Positions 23,478 to 34,800 of a DNA stretch of 64,000 nt are shown here, piece after piece. The translations under genes and the position numbers were made by a program. The notes beneath the pieces were generated by a model. The model ran no database searches, was not told the DNA's origin, and saw nothing but the letters and a program-made list of their open reading frames with translations. How positions within the stretch are numbered: the first letter of the stretch is position 1; every line of letters begins with the position of its first letter. Origin of the DNA: Prorocentrum cordatum (taxonomy: Eukaryota > Sar > Dinophyceae > Prorocentrales > Prorocentraceae); assembly GCA_963575745.1 (NCBI GenBank), contig CAUYUJ010021171.1:342501-406500 (forward strand). The letters run 5' to 3'.

Positions 23478-23503
23478 GGCGCCTCCCGGCGCCGGGAGGC
23501 GCC
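23478..23503. repeat. Perfect 26-bp GC palindrome beside an 8-bp stem hairpin
   Basis: The left half GGCGCCTCCCGGC is followed directly by its exact complement. Just upstream (about 23,453-23,474) AATCAGCT-CACGT-AGCTGATT forms a perfect 8-bp stem. The pair could extrude as cruciforms. No function is assigned. Confidence 0.85.
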
Positions 23504-24214
23504 CATGTATCGAGGAATGGGCCCGGCGGCGGGGCGAAACCAGCTGTATGCAGCAGATTTCGCCCCCCCTTTCGTTCGGCCCGAATCAGGCCCCTTTCGG
23601 GGATCAATGGGCGATAGGGGGTCGGCGCTTCTCCCCCCTTTGCAAATCCTCCCCCAGCGTTGCCCCTGAGCCACGGGGCTCCCCCAGCCACGATGGCGTG
23701 CCCTCGGATCTGGGCGTCACCCCCCGAGGCAGCTCGCGGCGGCCGCTTCTGTCGCGACGTCTACGGCCTCTCTGGAGGCTGTTTTTGCGCCGCGGAACCG
23801 TCAACAAACACGCCTCATCGGAACGAAAAGCTGGCCCAGGGGCGATGACCCGAGATCCCATGGGGCCCACGCCACGAAGAAAATGACACCGTGACACCCT
23901 GGCGGCAGAAGGCTCTGACCAGCTCGGTAACAGTTTGCACGTATGGGGGTCAAGGATAGGGAGCAGCGATTGGAGGCAACGAAGGGGGGGGGAAGGCAAC
24001 GACGATCGGGGGCAACGGTGAAGGAAAACGATGGGGGGCCACAGTGTGGGTTGACGACGGGCCACCAATCTCAGGGGCCGGGCACCCCTCACCAGGCTGG
24101 GGGGGTCGGGGCAGCTGCGGGGGGCAACGATGGCAGGCAACGATGGTGGCACCCCTGCGCCATTGCTCTCGGGGGCCTGTTGTCCCCCAGCGGGCGGTAG
24201 ACAAAAACACTGCA
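23504..24214. other. No recognisable gene
   Basis: GC-rich sequence with overlapping frames on both strands and no recognised motif. Loose GGCAACGATGG-like words recur at 23,970-24,150. Confidence 0.4.
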
Positions 24215-24380
24215 CTCACCCGTGCGCCCCTCGCCACCCATTTCGGCACACCCGCACGTTTCGCGGCCCACTAGGGAACTCCACCGAAGGCCCCAGTGGC
24301 GGTGTTCGCATGCGTCCCCGCCAACCAATTCGGCACACCCCTCACACGTTTCGCGGCCCCATTGGGAGCTCCACCGTGCG
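24215..24380. repeat. ~82-bp tandem repeat (2 copies)
   Basis: ATTTCGGCACACCCGCACG then TTTCGCGGCCCA, AGGGAACTCCACCG recurs as ATTCGGCACACCCCTCACACG, TTTCGCGGCCCCATTGGGAGCTCCACCG, starting near 24,238 and 24,320. Confidence 0.75.
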
Positions 24381-24639
24381 GGTACGCTCTCTGGAGGCAC
24401 GCGGCGTCGAGAGGCGTCGTGTGCTCGTGGCTCCCGTCGCCGCGCGGAGCTGCCTAGCCTCCCGACGGGTCTCTCCGCTGCTGGGGGCTCCCAAGAGCCC
24501 AGGGGCGGCGGCGGCGGGGAGGCGTCAATGCACTTTTGCGACGTGCGGCGCGACCCTGGGAGGCGTCCCCCTCTCTTGGCTCCACCTTGGGAGCCCCTGG
24601 GGCCGTCTGGGCCTCGTGAGGGGGGATCCCTGGAGGCCG

Positions 24640-25085
24640 CGGGGTTCTGCTCCTACTGCTCCTCCTGCTCCTACTCCTGATCCTGCTCCTGCTCCTGCTC
24701 CTACTCCTACTCCTACTCCTGCTCCTGCTCCTGCTCTTCCTCCTCCTCCTCCTCCTCCTCCTCCTCCTCCTCCTCCTCCTCTTCCTCCGCCTCCTCCCCC
24801 TCCCTCCTCCTCCTCCTTTCCTTCTCCTCCCCTCCTCCCTCCTCCTCCTCCTCTCCTCCCTCCTCCTCCTCCTCCTCCCTCCTCTCCTCCTCTCCTTCTC
24901 TCTCCTCCTCCCTCTCTCCTCTCCCCTCCCCTCTCCTCCTCCTCTCTCCTTCTCCTCCTTCTCCTCCTCCTCCTCCTCCAACTCCTGCTCCTCCTGCTCC
25001 TTCCTCCCTCCCTCCTCCTCTCCTCCTCCGCTCTCCTCCTCCTCTCCCCATCCACTTCCTCCTCCTCCTTCTCCTCCTCGTCTCG
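24640..25085. repeat. (CTC)n/(TCC)n compound array
   Basis: CTCCTA/CTCCTG hexamers pass into TCC triplets to about 25,085. Purines are on the minus strand. Poly-Glu, poly-Arg, poly-Pro and poly-Ser frames are artefacts. Nothing is recognised at 25,086-25,541. Confidence 0.95.
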
Positions 25086-25541
25086 GGCCAGGGGCGTTCC
25101 TGGCAGCGCCCGCGTGGCGCGGGATCCTCCAAGGCCGCCTGCTCATAGGCCAGGAAGAAGGGAAGAGGGTACGAGGAGGCTCCTGCTACAGCCTCGCGGG
25201 CTCTGGCTGCTGCCACACAGAGAAGCAGGCGTCGGAAGCAAGTAGCGAGCACTCGTGCCACAGCATGTTCTCCTTTGCCCCATGGTCGGGAATTTGCGGG
25301 TGATCTGGTTTGAACTTCGTCGCGGTCGTCCCCCGTCGCGCCAACTGTAAACTTCGCGGGGGAGGGGGGGGCGTTCGCTAAATCTTTGCGCCTGCCGATT
25401 CTTGCCATCGCTCTGACGTCCATTCCCCGTGCATCTGTTCGGCTTCGTGCGTCTGTTTTCTCTCGCAAGATGATCCCAGATGCTCCTCGATGGCCGTCGC
25501 CGACACTACGTGCACAAGTCCGGGTGATGCCAAGGAACGAA

Positions 25542-25742
25542 CCTAGGGGAACGAACAATGGCATAAACACAAAAAACTCTGAGGTCCACGCGGATTTCTT
25601 GTATCGGCGCTGGACCCCCTACCCGGCGATCGGAGCGCGCCAGGGGCGGCACCCGAGGCGCCTCCAGGGGGGTCCAGCGCGGATCCGAGAAACCCGCGCG
25701 GACCTCCGAGTGTTAATGTTAATGTCATTCGTTCCCCTAGGA
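25542..25742. mobile_element. MITE-like palindromic element, family 1, copy b
   Basis: Perfect terminal inverted repeat CCTAGGGGAACGAA (25,542-25,555) and TTCGTTCCCCTAGG (25,728-25,741), with CATAAACAC and GTGTTAATG just inside. The interior CGCGGATTTCTTGTATCGGCGCTGGACCCC has its complement GGGGTCCAGCGCGGATCCGAGAAACCCGCGCG on the other arm. It is the most complete copy of the family. Non-coding. Confidence 0.75.
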
Positions 25743-26907
25743 ATGTGCCCAGGAGGCTTGAGATCCTAAAGTTCTCCTTATCTGATGAGGGCGGCGGTGA
25801 TGTCCATGGCCAAGCCTCGATTGGAGTTTCACCGGCCTCCAGACCCTGGATTCCTTATCGAAGGTTTCCATATCCAATGCCCCGACCGTAGTAAGTATGG
25901 ATGGGCAACCTTCCCAAGGGTATCCTCCCAAGATTCGGCCGCAGTCCAGGATTCGCACAGGCCGCGGGGGGGTGGAACCTTCGACCTTCAGCGCCCCGGG
26001 GCCGCGCGCCGCGCGCCGCGCCTCAAAGTCGGCAGGAGCCCGCCGCAGTGACACCGGGGGGCCTGCGGGCGACCCCCCCAGCAAGGTTTCCCCGAGCGTC
26101 CCACCCCAGGCGCGTTCCACGACTCGCAGAGTAACTGCTCGCAAATGGCCCGGATCCGCCGAGGGGGGGATCTGCGGGGCGTCACCTCGAGGCAGACGCT
26201 TCTTTCTGGGACCCTTTGCCAATAGGCGCTTGTTGCGAACAGCCGAACGCGCTCGGTGAGAAATGGCCGTCGGAAACTGCCCGGAAAAAAAAAGTACGGG
26301 AACCAAAGGCCGGGCCAACGGCTGCCGACGTCGCCGTCCCACAAGGCGGGCATCAGACCGCGCCCCTCTCCGCGCGGCCACGGGGCGACCCCCCCCCCCC
26401 GACAAGAGGAGCAGAGGTGCGCGCGGCGTCGCCATTGGCAGGTGCTCGGCGGGACTCGCCGCGCATGCCGTCCCCGCCGACCCCGCGGAGTGGCCGTGGC
26501 CGTCCGGCGACCCCGCGCCGGGGTCAACCTGGCAGACTGGGGAGGGGGCAGGGGGCGGGCGGTCCCCCAGGGGGGGGGGGGCTGGGCGGGAGGCGTGGCC
26601 CCCGATGCCCGAAGGAACGCGTGCGCCCGCACGCGCCGACGGAGGCTAGATGGGTCCCGTGCGCCGCTTGCAGCGCTGGAAGGGGAGGGGAGGGGAATGA
26701 AGACAACCGAGACAAAACATGTGATCGAGATGATGAAGGCATGCTTCGCTCGAAGTGCGGGCGGCTACGAGAGGGGAGTGCCCTACTTCTTCCGTCTCGC
26801 GGCCTAATCTCCTTGCGGCCGGGACATGTTGTTTAGCGACTCGCGGTGGCGGCCCCTTACGCTGTATGCCTTGCAAGCTGTTAGGATGTCGCTCTGCGTC
26901 GTGGGAC
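25743..26907. other. No recognisable gene
   Basis: Very GC-rich, with 100-230-residue frames overlapping on several frames. No motif supports any of them. Confidence 0.4.
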
Positions 26908-27032
26908 GCGAGGCCAGGAAAGCTTGGGACGTTGATGCTTGGGGACGGGGACGTGCTTAGCGTGTCGCGCCGAAGCGTGGAGGACCAGTACCGCCGCGCC
27001 GGCGCGACACGCTAAGCAAACGTTCCTGGCCT
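26908..27032. repeat. Strong nested inverted repeat (hairpin)
   Basis: TGCTTAGCGTGTCGCGCCG (about 26,956) and its exact complement CGGCGCGACACGCTAAGCA (about 27,000) form a perfect 19-bp stem with a loop of about 27 bases. Outside this, GAGGCCAGGAA (about 26,910) pairs with TTCCTGGCC (about 27,022). It could be a foldback element or a structured RNA; no tRNA or snRNA signature is seen. Confidence 0.75.
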
Positions 27033-27690
27033 TATGCGCGTATGCCCCATCATGCGCCTACCTACGCAACAATGGCAGCGTCCCACAACCACGCGATGAC
27101 TGCGGCAAGGAGGACTGGACATCCCTTCTCTTTCTCCTGGTACCCTTGTTGATCCAATCCCTATTCCTCTTGGTACTCTCGCCACCCACCCTCGTTCCTC
27201 TCCCTACTACTGATGCCTTCCTCTACCCCCCCTCCGCCGTCATGATGAACATCTCATTCGTCTCTTCCTCACCTTCCTCATTCCTCTCTCCCGCCGCCTG
27301 CTAACCTCGCACCTGTTTATCATCCCCTCCCCATCGGCAGACATTTCCCGCCCACCCTGAGCGAATGCAAAGAAATGGCAAACCGCCAGTTGGAGACAAA
27401 GAAACAAACTACGTGACGGAGGGAAAGAGGACCATCAAACGCTACGGATCCTCATGCTCGAATGCCTCAAAGTCCTCTGCGTTATTGTCCCCTCATCTTC
27501 TTGTTTTTTCCCCCTGCGTGGCAGATGTGGAGTGTGGCCGCCCTCGCAGCGTCCTGGGACCGAGGGCCAAGCATTGGCCACGCATCCTCCAGCAGACCCG
27601 GACCAGAGGGCACGAAGATTCCTCGGAGGCAGGGAGAGACGCGCAAAGACCGAGAGGCCACGCCCGGTGCCTCGTCGCGGTCGTCGCCAC
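27033..27690. other. No recognisable gene
   Basis: Lower-GC sequence with broken frames. The 3' flank of the histone-like retropseudogene probably lies in the upper part. Confidence 0.35.
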
Positions 27691-27707
27691 TGACCTGGAG
27701 GCCCACG

Positions 27708-28361
27708 GAGCTCGTCCTTGATGATCTGCGCTGGAAAGGCCGTCACGATGGCCCAGGCTGACTTCGCGCTCGCCGTGACGACCTTGCCGAAGCGCTCGCG
27801 CTCGCCAGCCTTCGTCCCTCACCGCTGCTTCTGGCGGGTCCTGACTATCACTACGCCCGGGATGACGACCTCGCTGGCTCCTCTCTGCCACTCTCTGTGC
27901 CATAAAGCGCAGGAGTGTTCGAGGCCGTGCCGATCACGCCCCTCACCGCCTCCCAAGCCCGCCTCGGTTGGGAAATGCCCGGGCCCTCGGGAGGACCCGA
28001 GCACCCGTGAGAGGAGGAAAACCTCCTCCCTCCTCCTGGTCGCCGGCGTTGGGGCGGAGGTGGTGGTGGGCGCTGCACGCGGGGCGCCCTGCCGCCTCAG
28101 AATCCTCCTCCCTCCTCCCTCCTCCCTCCTCGCCGCCCCCCTGAACCTCAAATGGCTAATTCATTGCAAGGAAGCTCTGAGGTGCCGTGCCAATCCTCTC
28201 AGGCCTCCGCCTCCGCGAGCGCTGTGGTGAAGGCCCTCTAGGTCGCGACCGTGGATTTCATCATCGGCGCCATCTCCGATGCTCGGCTGATGAAGCAGCG
28301 GCGCTGCCGATGCCTTCTGTTCCGTGCGCGTGGGCCAGAACTTGAGCCAAAATGGCGACGC
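27708..28361 (-). pseudogene. Retropseudogene of a dinoflagellate histone-like (HU-like) protein
   Basis: Minus strand. A spliced-leader relic (28,361-28,341) is followed by a 67-base leader and ATG at 28,273 reading MAPMMKSTVAT, a stop, then RAFTTALAEAEA, which resembles the N-terminus of dinoflagellate histone-like proteins (MAP-K-rich start, then an HU-like helix). About 28,180-27,950 is disrupted and Arg/Gly-rich. A later frame reads ASEVVIPGVVIVRTRQKQR, a TGA, then GTKAGERERFGKVVTASAKS and AWAIVTAFPAQIIKDEL. This corresponds to the HU-like body: IPG on the beta arm, KAG-RE-FGKVV, and the C-terminal AFP--xxKDEL. These proteins bend and compact DNA in dinoflagellate nuclei. The leader relic shows that the copy came from a trans-spliced mRNA. 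It has two in-frame stops and at least one frameshift, so it is dead. Confidence 0.75.
28341..28361 (-). other. Relic dinoflagellate spliced leader
   Basis: On the minus strand the sequence ends GCCATTTTGGCTCAAG and agrees with the 21-22-nt conserved dinoflagellate leader at 19 of 21 positions, differing at the first base and at one internal A to C. In a chromosome it marks the 5' end of a reverse-transcribed, trans-spliced mRNA. Confidence 0.8.
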
Positions 28362-28519
28362 TTCTAGTACCCCTCCATTGTTTTGCATCCTGGCATCCCC
28401 TTCCTTCTCCTGATTCCCCCCCTCCGCAGTTTCCTCCTCCTCCTCCTCCATCCCCCAATCCTCCTCCACCCAGTCTCATCCTCCCCCCTTCCCTTCTCCC
28501 CCCTCATCCATGCCACACG

Positions 28520-29065
28520 AGCCTCCGAAAATTGCTTAGTGGAGGCATGTCGTCTCTTGGCCTTCGGAGGCCGTTTGGGGGGCCTCATTGGGCCGAGTTT
28601 GAAACGCCTGAGGGCCCTCTTGGAAGTCTCCTTGACTGTGTTGGGGTCCAGTGAGGCCTTTTTGGCCGTCGCGGGACCCTCTTGGCCTCTTTGCCCGTCT
28701 GACTGACGCCGTCGGAAGCAGTCTTGCGGGCCACTCTGAAGCCATATGGGGTGATCTTGGAGAGCTCTTGGGCCGTTTTGGGCCGTCGGAAGGCCGAAAA
28801 GATGCACATGCGAAAACCCTTCAAAAGCCAGGAGAACAATCTTGGGCCATCTTGGAGCCATCTTGGGCTGTCTTGGTGGCTTCTTGGGCGGACTTGGAGG
28901 CATCTTGGACCATCTTGGGCCGTCTTGGAAGCCATCTTAGACCTTCTTGTGCAGAACTTGGAGGCCATCTTTGGCCATCTGGGCCGCCTTGGAGGCCATC
29001 GAGGTCGTCTTGGAGACGTTTTTTTGTGGAGGGCCGCGGCCTTCATGTTGGCCAGCGCACTTGAC
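28520..29065 (+). repeat. CTTGGGCCATCTTGG satellite, block 1
   Basis: Words such as GGCCGTCTTGG, GCCATCTTGGGC and CTCTTGG repeat at multiples of about 12 bases on the plus strand. Frames of 100-150 residues on both strands are repeat translations. Same family as 29,600-34,930. Confidence 0.7.
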
Positions 29066-29194
29066 TAAAGCCCCACGGGGAATATTCAAAAGAACAAAAA
29101 AACATCAAACATTTAGTACGCCAAACACCCTTGTGAGAAATCAACCGGGGGCGGCGGATTTAGTGGCCTTCGGCCCATCCCGCCAGATTACGTA

Positions 29195-29335
29195 GACGTG
29201 TGTGTGTGTGTGTGTGTGCGTGTGCGTGTATTAACACATGTATACATCTACGCGTACATGTACACAAGCATGCATACACAAACGCACACACATAGACATG
29301 TACATATACTTATATATATATGTGTGTATAACTAT
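29195..29335. repeat. (GT)n, CA-rich and TA-rich microsatellite
   Basis: GT run (29,199-29,225), then ACACACAT-like and TATATATATG words to about 29,335. Confidence 0.9.
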
Positions 29336-29599
29336 ACGAACAAGGCTGCATTGGCGCTTCGCGCCATGCACCTTGTTCCTTGAAGCTTTGGAGCGGTTGG
29401 CCTGTCACGCCTTCCTCTTTTCCCTTCGAAGCGTGCTCGTTCGCTCGTATCACGGAGAAGCGGGGGAAGGGGAGAAAGGGGCAATCTACTTAGGACGGGC
29501 AAAGACTGTGAACCGGAGACCACGGGCGCACGGAATTGCGTAAGTGAAAACTGCTTAAGTCCTGGGTGCGCAACAGAATTTCCCCAAAAATGGTTGCGA

Positions 29600-30820
29600 A
29601 CTTGGGGTTGTGGCCAAACTGCGGCTTTCCGTAATGGAATACCATCTGAGAGGACGCGAACTATTGGATCTACATGGGGGCCTGCGGAAGCGGTGTGAGG
29701 ACCTTGTGGCCCATCTCGGAGCCGCCTCGAACTGTCCTCGGGGCGCCTTGGGACTGCCGCTCGCCCGTTTGCACGCTTGGGTGAACGTTGAGAAGGCGCC
29801 CTGGAAGTCTGGAATTCCTGGGTGGCTCTGTTGAGGAGCGTCCAAACGGTGCCCCCGGGCTGTAATGGAGCCGCCTATGGGCAGTTTGGGAGTCGTCTAG
29901 GGCCCTCATGGCGCCTTCCTAAAGAATGAGGATGCTGATTTGGCTCGTGCTGGGGCCCCCACTGGCCGTCAGGGCGGCGCCCATGGGCAGTTTGGGGGCC
30001 GTCCCAGGCCCTCGCGGGGCCGCTTTAGGGATTCAGGAAGCGCCTTTGAGTTTAGTTGGAGCGGTGTTCGGAGCTTTGACCATGTTTTCGGACGCCTGGC
30101 AGGCCGAAGGAACGAATGGTAGTCAATTTTACAACATCATTTTAATATCAGGGTGTTGTTCGGGTTCGAGCGCGTCTTGGAGGTACCTTTCGAGACGCCT
30201 CAGGGCATCCGACGAGGGCCAAAACCAACTTGATGCCATTTTGGACCGTTTTGGGCGTGTCTTGGGTCTTCCGCTGGCCGCCTTGGGGTCAATTTGGGGC
30301 GGTCATGGGGCCGCTTGTGGGCAGCTTAAGAACCGCTTGGGCCCCCGTACGGTTTTTCTGCAGTCGGGAAAGGTTTTCGGTGCCTCGCCTGCGTTCTCGG
30401 ACGCCTGGCAAGCCGAATGAGGGCATCGTCAAAAAGCATACAATAACCACAGACAAATCTAGATTTTCAGGGTTTCGAGTGCCTCTTGGAGGTGACATTC
30501 GAAGCGCCTTGCCTGGACCGCGCGATGCCATCTTGGACCGTTTTTGGCGTCTCTAAGGCCTTGCGCAAGCCGTCGTGGGGTCAATGTTGGGCGGTCATGG
30601 GGACTCTTGTGGGCAGTTTGGGGACCGCTTCGGACGCTCATGGGGCTCATGTGGGCCTTTTAAGAGCGGTTGTCAGTGCGTTTGCACCTTTCTCGGACGC
30701 GTGGAAGGCCGAATTAGCGAGTATCCAGAAATATACAATAACCAGTGAAACATCGACGCTTTTGGGGTTCGAACGCCTCTTTGCGGTGACATGGGGGTGA
30801 TCGTCGGGGATCTGGCGGGG
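29600..30820 (+). repeat. ~305-bp higher-order satellite, block 2
   Basis: The landmark TCGGACGCCTGGCAGGCCGAA with a following A/T-richer stretch and TTCGAGCGCGTCTTGGAGG recurs near 30,090, 30,397 and 30,698, a spacing of about 305 bases. Between the landmarks, GGGGCCGTCTTGG-like 12-mers repeat. Confidence 0.75.
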
Positions 30821-30959
30821 GTCAAAGCTAGCTGGATGCCATCCTGGACAGTCTTGGATGGCTCCGTGCACGCCTTGGCAAGGATTCCGGCCTCCCCCCG
30901 TGCCACGGATTCGGGGGGTCCCGTTTCGGGAGGGTTTTCGTACCCCCCTCAGATTTTGA

Positions 30960-31110
30960 ACATATAGAGAAGGGAACATATGCATGTAGACGTGTATGTG
31001 TATGTATGTATATAACTATATGTGCATATATCTGTGTATATGTATATATATGTATATATATGTATAAATATGTGTATATACGTGTATATATACAGAGAGA
31101 GATGTATGTA
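30960..31110. repeat. (TA/TG)n microsatellite
   Basis: TATATGTATA-type repeats. 31,110-31,850 beyond it shows no recognised gene. Confidence 0.9.
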
Positions 31111-31850
31111 TATGTGTCTTAGTTTCCAAAAGTGTGATTTTAAAACGTGACCAGTGCCGTCTCTGCGCCACACATGAAGCGCACAGGGAAAACACACAGG
31201 TCACCAAATCAATCTAAAGAGCGGAGAGGGAACGCACAAGGAACGCATAGCGAGAACGGAACGCAGCAGCAGTGGTGGCCGATGTAGTAGCAGAGCCAGA
31301 ACTTGTGCTGGATGCCTTTCCAATTATTCCAGACCGAGCAAAGTAGTTACGAACAAAAATCTGGAGATCGTGCTCGCACTGGCTACGTACATGGCACGGT
31401 TCGTCTTGGCGAGCAGCTGGACACTGTGGCCGGGCACGGGCCACGGAAGAAAACGCGGACCCCTGGAGGCACAAGGGGCGCCCAGGCCGAGGGAGAACTC
31501 GAGGAAGCGGCCAGTGAAGGGCCACAAGGTCTTGGCGCTCACCGAGCCCCTATATGTGTCTATATATGTATACCAGAACCATCGCGCGCGCTCCGCGCGC
31601 CCTCAGGTTCTAGCGCAGGCGGGGGGGGCGCTGGATGACCTTGGACAGCGCTATCAAGCACAGGCGCATGACATTGTCGTGCCTCCTGATGGCCTTTTGG
31701 GACCCTGAGTGTCGTTTAACCGATCCCCATCCCCAGCGGCGTGGCCTGGACCCCACTGGCCGATGTACCCCCCTAGATGGGGATATAGGTCGTTCCCTTC
31801 GGGTTCCGAGGGGTGTATCCCCAATTGGGGTGGTGATTTGGTGGGGGTCT

Positions 31851-31886
31851 CGATGGGGATGGGGATGGGGATGGCGATGGGGATCG
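31851..31886 (+). repeat. (GGGGAT)n short array
   Basis: About six GGGGAT/GCGATG hexamers in a row; four or more G4 runs could form a G-quadruplex. Confidence 0.8.
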
Positions 31887-31899
31887 GTTAACGATACCG

Positions 31900-34800
31900 A
31901 GAACCTCTTGGGTCTTCGTGGGGGCATCAGAAAGGCTTCTGGGGGGTTCTCCGTACTTCCTCAGCTTGCTGTTGGAGGCACATATTGGGCGCTTCTTGGG
32001 GGAGCGTCTTTGGGCTTCTTGAAGGGGCATCGTCGGGGTTCTCTGGGCAGTCGGAAGGTGATAATCTGCATTCTGAAGCAGTTATTGGCCGTCTTGGCTG
32101 CGTGGAGGCCCGACTTGAGGCCACCTGGGGCCACATTGAGGCAATGTGGAAGCCTCCCGGGGGCCTTCCAGAGGCAGTTCTGATATATCGCGGGTATTGC
32201 TCGGCTATCTTGGGGCCCCTGATACGTCTCCTGGGGGCTTCTTGGGGCCTCTTGGGAGGCTTTTCGGGGCATCGTCGGAACACTTGGGGACTCTTGGGGC
32301 CTCCTGTGGGCCCTCTAGGGCGGAAGGCTCTGCTGTTGGGTTGCGTTCCCCTTCTTGAGCATTTCTTGGGGCCGTCTTGGGGCCCTCTTGGGACTTCTTG
32401 GGCGCCTCAAGCACCCTCTTGGGGCCCCCGTGGAACGTCTTGGGGCCCTCTTGGAGGCCGCTTCGGCTATCTTGGAGCGGTTTTGGGGGCCTCTTTGGCC
32501 GTCTTGGAGCGTCAAGATGCCAATGATTTTGCCTGTTGGGGCCTTCTTGGGAGGCCTCTTGGAACCTCTTCGGCCCTCTGGGAAGCTTCTTGAGGGCCTC
32601 TTGGATCCTATTGGGGGCCTTTTGGAGCTTCCTGAGAGCCTCTCGGGGTGGAAGGCTTGGATTTTCGATTCGTCTTACCCCTCTTGCGCCCTCTTGGGGC
32701 CGTCTTGGTGCCCTCTCGGGCCGTCTTGAGCGCCTCAGGCACCCTCTTGGGGCTCCCGTGTGCCGTCTTGGGAGCCTGTTGGAGGCCTCTTGGGCTATCT
32801 TGGAAAGGTCTTGGAGGCCTTTTGGGGCCGTCTTGGAGCGTCGGGACGCCCAGAGGCTGAAACCTCGAAAATCAATCAACAACCGATGGCAAGACAATGA
32901 TTCTTGCCTTTCGGGACCTTCTTGGGAGGCCTCTTGGAACCTCTTCGGCCACCTGGGGCGCTTCTTGGGGCCTCTTAGGGCCTGTCGGGGGCTTCTCGGA
33001 GCCTCCTGAGAGCCTCTCGGGGTGGAAGGCCATGATGTTCGGTTCGCGTTACCCCTCTTGGCTCCCTCTTGAGGCCGTCTTGGGGCCCTCTCGGGCCGTC
33101 TTGGGCGCCTCTGGTGCCCTCTTGGGGCCCTCTTGGACTGTCTTGTGGCCGTCTTCGAGGCCTCTAGGGCTGTTTTGGAACGGACGTTGGGGCCTCTTGG
33201 GCCGTCGTGGTGCGTCGGGAAACAGGAAAGGCGAGAACCCAACAATCCATCAAAAACCTGAGGGAAGGTAAGTTATTTGTGCCTCCTGAGGCTCCTTGGG
33301 AGGAATCTTGGAGGCCTCTGGGGCCTCTTGGAAGCCTCTTGGACAGGCAGGGGCTAATTCTAAGGTGATCTCGGGCGTTCATTGGTCGTTTTCGCGGTCT
33401 GGAAACGCCATGTCTGGCGATCCGGGGCCGTCTTCTTGCGATTACAAAGAGCCCCTGGCGCCACTGCAGCGCCCCCGGGGCCCCCGTCCCGCGGCAGGGC
33501 CCCGAGCAGGGCGTCCCTGGGCCCCGCGGCAGGGCGTCCCTGGGTCGTCTTGGCGCCCTCCTGGGAGCCCGGTAGGGCGATGTTTGGAAGTCGGGGACCG
33601 CCTTGGAGCATCGGGGCATTGAACAGGCTAAATTATTGAAATCCATCAACAATCGAAGCAAAATCAATGATTTGGGAGCTCTTGGAGAATGCTCTTGGGG
33701 ACCCCGTGGGCCGCGTTGGAAGCCTTGTGGGCCATCTGGAGTCCATGTTGGGCGCGTTCGAACGGTGTGTCTATGTTTCGGTGCCTCTTGGAAGCATCTT
33801 GCGGCCCTTTTTAGGAGTGTTGGGGCTTGCTTGGGTCGTCTGGGGGCGGCCCTGAGCCGTCTCGGCGCCCTGGTGGAAGCCTGTTTGGACGATTTTCGGG
33901 TGTCCTGTACTGGGTTGAAGCGCCGAGAAGCCGAACAAGCAGAAACGCTAGAATGCACCCAGTGCCGGAGGAAAATCAATGATTTTGGCTTCTTGAGGCC
34001 CTTCTGGGGGATGGTCTTGGGGACCCCTTGGTCCGTGTTGGAAGCCAGTTGGGCCATCCGGAGACCATCTTGGGCGTGTTAGAACGATAGTTTGGTGACA
34101 GGAACTCTCTTGGAGGCCTCTCGCGGCACTTTTCAACTGTGTTGGGGCTGTTTTGGGCCGTCTGAGGGCGTCCCTGGGCCTGTTGGGACGATATTTGGGT
34201 GTCAAGGACAGGCTTGGGGCGTCGGGAAGCTGAAGAAACAGAAGCGCTGAAATGCACCCAAAACCACAGGGAAGTCATTGATTTTGGCTTCTTAGGGCCC
34301 TTTTGGGTGTACTCTTGCGGATCCCGTAGGCCGTGTTGGAACGCCTTTGGACCATCCGGAGGCCATCCTGGGCGTCTTCGGGCGGTATGTCCGCGTTTCG
34401 GGGCCTCTTGGAGGCCTCTCGCGGCCCTCTTCCAAAGTTGTGGGGCTTTCTTGGGCCGTCTGGGGGCGGCCCTGCTATCTTCGAGCGCTCTTGGGGCACT
34501 CTGGGGCCGTCTTGGCTGCCCCAAGAAGGTTCCGGGGCCTCCCATCGGGGCCTCTTGAAAGCGTCTCGGGGGTCTCTTGGGCGGTCTCGGGGCGGTTTTG
34601 TGTGCTTTGGGTGCCGCCGTGGAGCGTCGGGAAGCGAAAACGTCGTGCATGTCAAAAATGCACGCTTTCCTTAAACGAACTGCATAACTTAAGCCTCTCG
34701 GGGCTCTCTTGGGAAGGCTCTTGGGGTTGCCTTGGGCGGCCTGGGGGGCCTCTGGGGCCGTCTTGGGGCCATCTTGTGCGCGCGGGTGCCCTCTGGGCCC

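Noticed and set aside
24454-25570. Glu/Arg/Gly-rich minus frames and Pro/Ser-rich plus frame
   Set aside because: Translations of the TCC/CTC array.
32205-33245. 346-residue Arg/Pro-rich minus frame
   Set aside because: Follows the 12-base satellite unit; similar frames exist on the other strand.
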